Assembly (NCBI GenBank): GCA_002127295.1
Contig: NFUV01000001.1
Coordinates: 930,001 to 994,000, forward strand
Reading direction: 5' to 3'
Source: Chitinophagaceae bacterium IBVUCB2
Lineage (GTDB): Bacteria > Bacteroidota > Bacteroidia > Chitinophagales > Chitinophagaceae
Length of the DNA: 64,000 nt
Positions 35,657 through 43,215 of this stretch are shown one piece after another; positions within the stretch are counted from its first letter, which is position 1; every line of letters starts with the position of its first letter. The translations under genes and the position numbers were made by a program. Below the pieces are notes generated by a model, which was given only the letters and a program-made list of their open reading frames with translations, did not search any database and was not told the DNA's origin.

Positions 35657-36661
35657 ATGAATAGCTTTTTAAAACTGTCTCTTTCGGTTTTTTCTGTGAT
35701 TCTTGTACTTATTGGCTGTGGCAGCAAAAAAGATGCTTCGCCATTTGATGAAGTTTTGACAAATCCAACTTTTTCCGGAATTACAGATAGCATAAAAAAT
35801 GACCCGCAAAATGATGGATTGTATTTCCGGAGAGCTATCCTATTAAACACTAATAATTTTCCTGAGCCGGCATTATTGGATTTTCAAAAAGCCTGGTCGT
35901 TAAAAAAACTGGAACAATATGCTTTGGGTGTGGGTACACTTTTGCTGGAAAAAAAACCGGATTCAGCTATCATTTTCTTGAACAATGCATTGAAAGAAAT
36001 TCCGAACAGTTTGTTGTTGCAATTAAATCTTGCCCGGGCTTATGCTGCAGAAAATAAGAATGACGAAGCCCTGGCTTTGTGCAATACTATTTTGGAAACT
36101 AATCCGCAACAAGTGGATATTTTGAAAATGAAAGCTGACCTTTTGAGCAAAAAAGGGAATAGACCAGAAGCAATTGCCGTATTTGAAAAAGCTTATGCTT
36201 TAGTCCCTTATGATGTAGAATTAAATTATTTACTGGCTTTACAATATGCTGAAACAAAAAACAGTAAAGTACTTGCGATAACGGATTCGCTTATTAAAGC
36301 CGACTCATTAGGTATTCATGCAGAACCCTATTACTACAAAGGCATTTATTATGCTACAATTAATGATAAAGAGAAGGCCCTTTCTTATTTCGATATAGCG
36401 ATAGCACATGATTATAATTTTTTGGAGGCCCACATAGAAAAAGGCGCTATTTACTACGAAAGAAAGCAGTACGACGAAGCATTAAAAGTTTTCAACCTCC
36501 TGCTTACTATTTCTCCAAAGTATGCGGATACTTATTATTGGATTGCCAGGTGCCAGGAAGCTACCGGTAAAAAAGAAGATGCAAAACTAAATTACCTGAG
36601 AGCTTATAGTTTGGATAAGAATCTTACAGAAGCAAAAGAAGCTGCCGATAAACTCAAATAG
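35657..36661 (+). CDS. TPR-repeat lipoprotein
   Basis: The 334-residue protein has a lipoprotein signal with Cys21 (LVLIGCGSKK) and about six to seven tetratricopeptide repeats from residue 55 on, e.g. LQLNLARAYAAENKNDEAL, AIAVFEKAYALVPYD and AHIEKGAIYYERKQYDEAL. It is probably a periplasmic scaffold anchored in the membrane; the partner is unknown. It lies 28 bp before rpe, so the two may be co-transcribed. Confidence 0.85.
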   Translation: MNSFLKLSLSVFSVILVLIGCGSKKDASPFDEVLTNPTFSGITDSIKNDPQNDGLYFRRAILLNTNNFPEPALLDFQKAWSLKKLEQYALGVGTLLLEKKPDSAIIFLNNALKEIPNSLLLQLNLARAYAAENKNDEALALCNTILETNPQQVDILKMKADLLSKKGNRPEAIAVFEKAYALVPYDVELNYLLALQYAETKNSKVLAITDSLIKADSLGIHAEPYYYKGIYYATINDKEKALSYFDIAIAHDYNFLEAHIEKGAIYYERKQYDEALKVFNLLLTISPKYADTYYWIARCQEATGKKEDAKLNYLRAYSLDKNLTEAKEAADKLK

Positions 36662-36689
36662 AATTATCTTGCATCGCAAACTAACACAA

Positions 36690-37337
36690 ATGCCGATCAT
36701 CGCCCCTTCTCTACTTTCTGCTAATTTTTTAAACTTAGATGCCGACTGTAAAATGCTGAATGAAAGCCAGGCCGACTGGTATCATTTAGATGTGATGGAT
36801 GGCCGCTTTGTACCCAACATTAGTTTTGGCCCGATGCTGATCGAATTTTTCCGGAAGGCCACTACAAAAGTTTGTGATGTACACCTGATGATCGAGGAAC
36901 CGGAAAAATATGCCGAGCAATTTAAGAATGCCGGTGCTGATATTCTTACGGTTCACTTTGAAGCTTGCACCCATTTGCATAGAAATATTCAGCAAATAAA
37001 AGGATTGGGAATGAAGGCAGGTGTTGCGTTAAATCCGCACACACCTGTATCATCTGTTAGTGATATACTGCATGATATTGATCTTGTATGTTTGATGAGT
37101 GTGAACCCCGGCTTTGGCGGACAAAAATTTATTCCATTTACGTTGGAAAAAATTAAGCAACTCCGCAAGATGATCGATGAAAAAGGATTGAATGTACATA
37201 TTGAAATTGATGGAGGAGTGACGCTGGAAAATGCACCTTATATTATTGCAGCAGGTGCTGATGTGCTGGTGGCAGGCAATACAGTTTTTAAATCGGCTGA
37301 TCAGAAAGCGACGATTGCACAATTAAAAGCTCTGTAA
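36690..37337 (+). CDS. rpe: Ribulose-phosphate 3-epimerase
   Basis: The ATG at 36690 (MPIIAPSLLSANFLNL) gives 215 residues and the standard N-terminus; a TTG 21 bases upstream would add an unlikely leader. The TIM barrel shows HLDVMDGRFVPNISFGP, VHLMIEEPE, VNPGFGGQKFI and EIDGGV, covering the two metal histidines and the catalytic aspartates. It interconverts ribulose 5-phosphate and xylulose 5-phosphate in the pentose phosphate pathway. Confidence 0.96.
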   Translation: MPIIAPSLLSANFLNLDADCKMLNESQADWYHLDVMDGRFVPNISFGPMLIEFFRKATTKVCDVHLMIEEPEKYAEQFKNAGADILTVHFEACTHLHRNIQQIKGLGMKAGVALNPHTPVSSVSDILHDIDLVCLMSVNPGFGGQKFIPFTLEKIKQLRKMIDEKGLNVHIEIDGGVTLENAPYIIAAGADVLVAGNTVFKSADQKATIAQLKAL

Positions 37338-37348
37338 AGAAATATTCA

Positions 37349-37900
37349 ATGGCAATTTCCAATGTTTCTGAATTCAAAAAGGAAATTGAAGAGATTGGAT
37401 TGAAGAATCCCAAAATAAAGTTTGATAACCACTCAATCAAAATAGTTACACTTCCCTATTTCAATGACATATTTCTTTTGGTCTTCTTAGGTATTGGATC
37501 GTCTTTATTTGTTTTTGAGTTTGCCGTAATTTTTGGGAGCATAATATGTTTTTGCGCCTTCTGGTATTTTCTTTATTTCTATTTTATTGGTTTGGGTATT
37601 TGTCAGATTGATTTCTCAACAAAGACACTCACTTATAAGAACAGAATTTTTCTATTAAACCTACTTAGAAGATTCTTTGGTTTCAAACGACAAATTAATT
37701 TCTCAGAAATAAAAAAAATCAGTTGCAAAGAAGGCTTACAATTAGATATATCTAGCAGCTCTTACCAAAGTCGTTACCATCTTTTCATAGAAACGCAAGA
37801 TAATCCGGGAGTTTCCATCACTCAGTTTAAAACTGAAAAAGAAGCTCAGTTTTTCGTCGCTGCTTTACAAAAATTTCTTCTGTCTAAAGAAAAATTATAG
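37349..37900 (+). CDS. Membrane-anchored hypothetical protein
   Basis: I do not recognise this 183-residue protein. It has two hydrophobic segments (about residues 36-75, rich in Phe and Tyr) and a C-terminal soluble domain with the strand pattern RQINFSEIKKISCKEG and a final helix (EKEAQFFVAALQKFLL). The layout, membrane hairpin followed by a small beta-rich domain ending in a helix, resembles bacterial PH-like domain proteins, but this is a guess. It lies 11 bp after rpe. Confidence 0.65.
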   Translation: MAISNVSEFKKEIEEIGLKNPKIKFDNHSIKIVTLPYFNDIFLLVFLGIGSSLFVFEFAVIFGSIICFCAFWYFLYFYFIGLGICQIDFSTKTLTYKNRIFLLNLLRRFFGFKRQINFSEIKKISCKEGLQLDISSSSYQSRYHLFIETQDNPGVSITQFKTEKEAQFFVAALQKFLLSKEKL

Positions 37901-37930
37901 CTTAATTTCGAAAAGAAACCCAAAGCCCGA

Positions 37931-40444
37931 ATGAATCGTAAGCCGCTACTACTTACTGCCATCTGCATTTTGCTTACTGTTATTGCTTTCTCCCAAAATA
38001 AATCAGCTTATGTTTCCGGCAAAGTAGTTGATGAAAATGAAAATCCTTTATCTAAAGTTTCGATAGTTATTCTCGGCCAGTCAAAAGGTTTTACTACTAA
38101 TGATTCCGGTGCATTTCGTATAAAAGTTTCTGCCGAAAAAGCTTTTGCCCTCGTATTTTCTTACACAGGCCGCAATACGGTACAAAAAAATTTCTTACTC
38201 AGCGAAGGTGAAGAAGAAACAATAACCATCCGGCTCGAAAGAGGAGATAAAACATTGGAGACGGTGGTTGTTACCGATCAGCGGGACCGGCGGGAAGCTG
38301 GCTTGATCCGTCCCAATCCAAAAACAATTCTTAATCTTCCTTCAGCAGTAACTGGAGTAGAAAGCCTGATAAAAATATTTGTAGGTTCAAATAATGAACT
38401 CACCTCTCAATATTCAGTTCGGGGTGGTAGTTATGATGAAAACCTGATCTATGTAAATGATTTTGAAATATTCCGTCCCTATTTAGTGAGAAGCGGACAA
38501 CAGGAAGGATTAAGTTTCATCAACCCGGAAATGGTTCGTGGAATTAGTTTTTACAATGGGGGTTTTCAGGCAAAGTATGGCGATAAAATGAGCAGTGTGC
38601 TGGATATTCAATACAAAAAACCAAAACGTTTTGGTGGTTCCGCATACATCGGTGTATTAGAACAAGGCTTACAAGTTGAAGGTATCAGCAACAATTCAAA
38701 ATTCAGCTACTTGCTTGGTGTTCGTAATCGCAGCAACAAAAATTTATTAGGCAAGCAGGATACAAAAGGAAATTATGTTCCTTCATCGGCGGATTTCCAG
38801 GCATTGCTGACTTATCAATTCAATCCAAAATGGTCGGCAGAATTACTCAGCAATATTTCCCAAACGAAATTTTCACTGATACCACAGTTCAGTCAATTGA
38901 CAACCTCAGTTTATTCTCCCGTCTTTACAGCAACCATCGGTGTTGATATTTTCTTCGAAGGCCGTGAAAAAGATCAATACCAAACCAATATGCTTGGTTT
39001 TTCTCTCATCAACCAGGTAAGTAAAAAGTTGAAATTAAAATGGATGGCTTCCCGGTTTGAAAATGATGAGACAGAAAATATAGATATTATCGGTTCTTAT
39101 TTATTTGGTGAAAGAGATTTTGATAAACGTAATCCCACTTACGGTGTAATTATTAATCCGCTTGGCGCAGGTGTATATCAAAACTGGGCAAGAAATGAAT
39201 TGAATATTGAGAACTGGAATGTTTCTCACAAAGGAAATTATGAGCAGGGTAAACATGCTTTTCAATGGGGATTAGGGTATGATAAAACTAAAATTGCTGA
39301 CCGCTTGAACGAATGGGAATTTCAGGACTCTGCTGGTTATGCATTACCATATCAACCTAATATGCTGCAGTTAAGCAAAGTATTAAAATCAACAGCAGAT
39401 TTAGATATCAATAAATTTTCAGGCTACTTGCAGGACAATATTTTATTGGGCGACTCCAATCATTCCACCACATTAACAGCCGGGGTTCGTTTTAACTATA
39501 ATTCACTCAACAAAGAATTTCTCGTTTCTCCACGCATCGGTGCAAGTTGGAAACCCAATTGGAAAAGAGATATAATTTTTCGCCTGGCAGCAGGCGCCTA
39601 CCATCAACCCCCATTTTACAGGGAGCTTCGCCGTTATGATGGAAGCGTCAACATTAATTTAAAATCGCAAAAAAGCTGGCAGGGTGTGATGGGATTTGAT
39701 TACAATTTCGTTGGCATTGGTGGCCGCCCAATGCGATGGACTACTGAAGCTTATTATAAAAAAATGACCGATGTAGTTCCCTATGATATCGACAATGTTC
39801 GCATCCGTTATTTTGGCGAGAACAATGCCAAAGCCTATGCAGCTGGTATTGAAATGCGATTACATGGTGAATTAGTAGAAGATGCAGAGAGTTGGATAAG
39901 CCTCGGCATTATGAAAACATCAGAAGACATTGCCGGCGACCATTATTATCGTTATAAAAATGCAGCAGGAGAATTCATTACTGCACAAAGTACTGACCAG
40001 GTGATTGATGATAGTGTACGGTTTGATGTAGGTTGGTTACGTCGTCCTACCGACAGACGGGTTACATTCGGTATGTATTTCTCGGATTACCTGCCTACCA
40101 ATAAAAATTTTAAAATGTACCTTAACTTATTGTACGGTGCAAACATGCCTTACAATATTCCCGGAGCAACCCGTTATCGCAATGCAGCCGTGATAGATCC
40201 TTATATAAGGGCAGATATTGGTTTCAGCGCATTGTTGATGGATGACGACCGCAGTAAACGCCGCAGCCACTCTCCTTTCCGCAATTTTGATAACATCTGG
40301 GCCAGCCTCGAAGTATTCAACATCATTGACAGAGCTAACACCATTTCCTATCTATTTGTAAAAGATTTTTCCAACACGGTTTATTTATTGCCGAATAGAC
40401 TTACTCCACGGTTGCTGAATTTTAAGATCGTTGCAAGGTGGTAG
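37931..40444 (+). CDS. TonB-dependent receptor with carboxypeptidase-like N-terminal domain
   Basis: The 837-residue protein has a signal peptide (1-21), a CarboxypepD_reg-like domain (about 27-105, VSGKVVDENENPLSKVSIVI), a plug domain (SVRGGSYDENLIYVNDFEI, INPEMVRGISFYNGGFQAKYGDK) and a C-terminal barrel. It is an outer-membrane active transporter powered by TonB. No SusD-like partner follows, so it is probably not a Sus-type glycan importer. It lies 30 bp after the preceding small gene. The substrate is unknown. Confidence 0.88.
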   Translation: MNRKPLLLTAICILLTVIAFSQNKSAYVSGKVVDENENPLSKVSIVILGQSKGFTTNDSGAFRIKVSAEKAFALVFSYTGRNTVQKNFLLSEGEEETITIRLERGDKTLETVVVTDQRDRREAGLIRPNPKTILNLPSAVTGVESLIKIFVGSNNELTSQYSVRGGSYDENLIYVNDFEIFRPYLVRSGQQEGLSFINPEMVRGISFYNGGFQAKYGDKMSSVLDIQYKKPKRFGGSAYIGVLEQGLQVEGISNNSKFSYLLGVRNRSNKNLLGKQDTKGNYVPSSADFQALLTYQFNPKWSAELLSNISQTKFSLIPQFSQLTTSVYSPVFTATIGVDIFFEGREKDQYQTNMLGFSLINQVSKKLKLKWMASRFENDETENIDIIGSYLFGERDFDKRNPTYGVIINPLGAGVYQNWARNELNIENWNVSHKGNYEQGKHAFQWGLGYDKTKIADRLNEWEFQDSAGYALPYQPNMLQLSKVLKSTADLDINKFSGYLQDNILLGDSNHSTTLTAGVRFNYNSLNKEFLVSPRIGASWKPNWKRDIIFRLAAGAYHQPPFYRELRRYDGSVNINLKSQKSWQGVMGFDYNFVGIGGRPMRWTTEAYYKKMTDVVPYDIDNVRIRYFGENNAKAYAAGIEMRLHGELVEDAESWISLGIMKTSEDIAGDHYYRYKNAAGEFITAQSTDQVIDDSVRFDVGWLRRPTDRRVTFGMYFSDYLPTNKNFKMYLNLLYGANMPYNIPGATRYRNAAVIDPYIRADIGFSALLMDDDRSKRRSHSPFRNFDNIWASLEVFNIIDRANTISYLFVKDFSNTVYLLPNRLTPRLLNFKIVARW

Positions 40445-40632
40445 ATTGAATACGACCGGTTACTTTATCTTATATTAAAAACTCTCTTTTCTCACCCATT
40501 TTTCCTGGGATTAAGTTTATATTCATTTTTCTAATCTTGAGGAAAACAAAGCTTTCTAAGTTGCGGGTTTATATCGTTTTATATTACCTCAAGGCTCTGT
40601 TTTTGAACCTAAGTATTAACACTTAAAAACCA

Positions 40633-40640
40633 TACTTTTG
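40633..40640 (+). promoter_or_regulatory. Candidate -7 box before the hisH-like gene
   Basis: TACTTTTG fits TAnnTTTG and lies 43 bp before the hisH-like start in a 239-bp spacer that otherwise holds no gene I can see. Confidence 0.4.
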
Positions 40641-40683
40641 TAAACCCTGATATGGAAATAAAGTTTTTTCAAAATACACCGAT

Positions 40684-41304
40684 ATGAAGACCCGGGTTTG
40701 TATCCCTGATTTTGGAATGGGAAACCTGCACTCCGTAGAAAGAAGTCTATGCCGAATGAACGTCAACCCTGTGGTATCTGCCGATCCAAGGGAAATAGAA
40801 AAAGCCGACAAGATTATTTTACCGGGTGTGGGTCATTTTAAAAAGGCCATGGAAAATTTAGTTACACTTCAAATGATAGATGTGCTGAATGAATTTGTGT
40901 TGGTGAATAAAAAACCCATTTTGGGAATTTGCCTCGGCATGCAGCTGATGGCTGACAGGAGCGATGAAGGAGATGTAGCCGGCTTTGGGTGGATGGATGG
41001 TTCCGTAAAAAAAATAAAAGTGAACGATGGTTTAAAATATAAAATTCCCCATACAGGCTGGAACCAGGCCATGATTTGTAAAGACAGCCCGTTATTAAAA
41101 AATATTCCCGACCGGTCTGAATTTTATTTTCTCCATGCCTACCATTTTATAGCAAATGACCGGGCCGATGTATTGACTGAAACAATTTATGAAACCAGGT
41201 TTCCTTCTGCGGTAGCTAGAGAAAATATTTTTGGTGTTCAGTTCCATCCGGAGAAAAGCCATGCTACAGGTGCCGCTTTACTTCAAAATTTTATTTCTTA
41301 TTAA
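40684..41304 (+). CDS. HisH-type glutamine amidotransferase (probable sugar-amidination partner)
   Basis: The 206-residue class I amidotransferase has the oxyanion/nucleophile segment GICLGMQLM with Cys83 and the His188/Glu190 pair in FGVQFHPEKS. It splits glutamine and passes ammonia to a partner. The genes directly downstream are a HisF-like barrel and an N-acetyl sugar amidotransferase, not other his genes, so it is best compared with HisH2 of nonulosonate or diacetamido-uronate pathways and not with histidine synthesis. Its stop overlaps the next start (TAATG). Confidence 0.88.
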   Translation: MKTRVCIPDFGMGNLHSVERSLCRMNVNPVVSADPREIEKADKIILPGVGHFKKAMENLVTLQMIDVLNEFVLVNKKPILGICLGMQLMADRSDEGDVAGFGWMDGSVKKIKVNDGLKYKIPHTGWNQAMICKDSPLLKNIPDRSEFYFLHAYHFIANDRADVLTETIYETRFPSAVARENIFGVQFHPEKSHATGAALLQNFISY

Positions 41305-42068
41305 TGCACAGGCCAAGATTAATACCAGTACTACTGCTAAAAAATAGGGGATTGGTAAAATCAATAGCTTTCAAAGATTATACATATATAGGCGACCCGA
41401 TTAATGCCGTAAAACTTTTTAACGATTTCCAGGCTGACGAATTGATTTTTTTAGATATCACAGCTACACAGGAAAACCGGCTTATCCCATTGGACTTTGT
41501 AAGAAAAGTTGGAGAGGAAGCACATATGTCCTTTGCAGTGGGTGGCGGCATAAAAACTATCGGACATATAAGAGATTTAATAAATGCAGGTTCAGAAAGA
41601 GTAATAATTAATACAGCGGCCGGCCTGCATCCTGGTTTTATCAGAGAAGCCGCTGATACATTTGGCAGTTCTACCATTGTAGTGAGTATAGATGTAAAAA
41701 AAGATTTTTGGAAGAAAGAAAAAGTTTGGCTTAACAATGGTACTAAGGCTATACATGGATCCCCTGTAGAATATGCACAACTCATGGAGAAAAACGGAGC
41801 AGGGGAGCTCGTAATACAATCGATTAACAGGGATGGAATGATGAATGGATATGACATTGATTTAATAAAAAAAATTTCGGAAGCTGTAAACATACCTGTC
41901 GTTGCTTTAGGGGGTGCCGGGAACTTGCAACATATGAAGGAAGCTTTTGAGAAAGGTCATGCAAATGGGTTAGCCGCCGGCAGCATGTTCATCTACCAGG
42001 GCCAAAAACGGGGTGTGCTGATTAACTATCCTCCAATCTCAACTATTAATTTTAACGAGTGGAAATAA
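41304..42068 (+). CDS. HisF2-like barrel protein (ammonia channel/cyclase-like subunit)
   Basis: The 254-residue TIM barrel aligns with HisF end to end. It keeps Asp130 (VVSIDVKK) but has Leu11 (IPVLLLKN) where HisF has its catalytic Asp11, and Asn for the Asp of the IDRDG loop (SINRDGMMNG). This pattern is that of HisF2/WbpI-associated proteins, which pair with HisH2 to deliver ammonia to a sugar amidotransferase. It overlaps hisH2 upstream and the amidotransferase gene downstream, a tightly coupled three-gene unit. Confidence 0.85.
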   Translation: MHRPRLIPVLLLKNRGLVKSIAFKDYTYIGDPINAVKLFNDFQADELIFLDITATQENRLIPLDFVRKVGEEAHMSFAVGGGIKTIGHIRDLINAGSERVIINTAAGLHPGFIREAADTFGSSTIVVSIDVKKDFWKKEKVWLNNGTKAIHGSPVEYAQLMEKNGAGELVIQSINRDGMMNGYDIDLIKKISEAVNIPVVALGGAGNLQHMKEAFEKGHANGLAAGSMFIYQGQKRGVLINYPPISTINFNEWK

Positions 42069-43186
42069 AACAACGTCCATACCAACAGTGCTTACGATGT
42101 GTAATGGACACCAGTGACCCGGAAATTACATTTGATGTTACAGGGTATTGCAATCATTGTGTTACCTTTTTTGATAACACTATTAAATATTCTTATCTCG
42201 GTGCAAATAGTGATAAAGAATTAGCCAAAAAAATCGCTAAGATAAAACGTAGAGGAAAGAATAAAGAATATGATTGCATATTGGGAATTAGTGGTGGCAT
42301 TGATAGTGCCTATGCTGCCTATATACTAAAAAAGTTTGGGCTAAGGGTTCTGCTTGTTCATTTGGATAATGGCTGGAACTCCGAAGTAGCAGCAAAAAAT
42401 ATAAAATCAGTGGCAGAAAAATCTGGATTCGACTATCAAAGCTTTGTACTTGATTGGGAAGAGTTCCGTGATTTACAATTAGCTTTTTTAGAAGCATCTG
42501 TAATAGAAGCAGAAACACCAACAGATATTGCCATACAGGGTTCGCTACACGAGGTTGCAGCCAGGTACGGCATCAACTATATCATAAGCGGCGGCAATAT
42601 AGCTACCGAAGGAATTTTGCCCGCCATGTGGCATTATGACGCAAAGGATACTAAGTTTCTTAAAGCCATTCATAAAAAATTTGGAAAACACACACTTAAA
42701 AAATTTCCCACTTTTGGTTACATGAGAGAATTTTATTACAAGTTTGTGAAAGGTATCCGGATAGTTTATATTTTAAATCTTATTCCTTATTCTAAAGAAC
42801 AGGCACTTGAAATACTGGAAAAAGAATTTAATTGGAAAAAATATGACGGCAAGCATCATGAATCTAAATTCACTGCCTTTGTTCAATCTTATTTATTACC
42901 CGTAAAATTCAATCTTGATTATCGCAAGGCTACACTTTCTACCCAAATCTGTACTGGTGAAGTTACAAGGGAGCAAGCATTGGAAGAACTGACCCGCATG
43001 CCTTACAACCCTGATACTATTAAATATGATATTGAATACATCTGCAAAAAATTAGATATTTCTAACGAACATTTTGAAACTATCCTGAATGCGCCACCAA
43101 AAACTTACAGGGACTATCCTAATAATGAGAAGAAACTGAAATTCATCTATAGCATTTACAAAAATTTCTTTTCTAAAAATGGTTGA
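42059..43186 (+). CDS. N-acetyl sugar amidotransferase (WbpG/PseA/LegG-like)
   Basis: The 375-residue protein starts at the GTG at 42059, ten bases inside hisF2; later ATGs would remove the zinc-type cysteines. These are C11, C14, C31 and C34 (CLRCVMD and YCNHC). A PP-loop ATPase motif SGGIDSAYAAY lies at 78-88 and YIISGGNIATEG near 175. Such enzymes use ammonia and ATP to turn an N-acetyl group on an activated sugar into an acetamidino group, for surface polysaccharide or flagellin glycans. The sugar is unknown and no glycosyltransferase or nonulosonate gene is close. Confidence 0.87.
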   Translation: MEIKQRPYQQCLRCVMDTSDPEITFDVTGYCNHCVTFFDNTIKYSYLGANSDKELAKKIAKIKRRGKNKEYDCILGISGGIDSAYAAYILKKFGLRVLLVHLDNGWNSEVAAKNIKSVAEKSGFDYQSFVLDWEEFRDLQLAFLEASVIEAETPTDIAIQGSLHEVAARYGINYIISGGNIATEGILPAMWHYDAKDTKFLKAIHKKFGKHTLKKFPTFGYMREFYYKFVKGIRIVYILNLIPYSKEQALEILEKEFNWKKYDGKHHESKFTAFVQSYLLPVKFNLDYRKATLSTQICTGEVTREQALEELTRMPYNPDTIKYDIEYICKKLDISNEHFETILNAPPKTYRDYPNNEKKLKFIYSIYKNFFSKNG

Positions 43187-43215
43187 ATAAATCTCGCCTA
43201 TAAAGCGTACTGTAT

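Noticed and set aside
41378-41893. A 171-codon minus-strand frame opposite the hisF2-like gene
   Set aside because: Antisense shadow: composition is Ser/Phe-rich and no motif is visible.
40684-42068. Histidine biosynthesis genes hisH and hisF
   Set aside because: The HisF-like protein lacks Asp11 and both genes overlap with, or lead into, a sugar amidotransferase; no other his gene is present.
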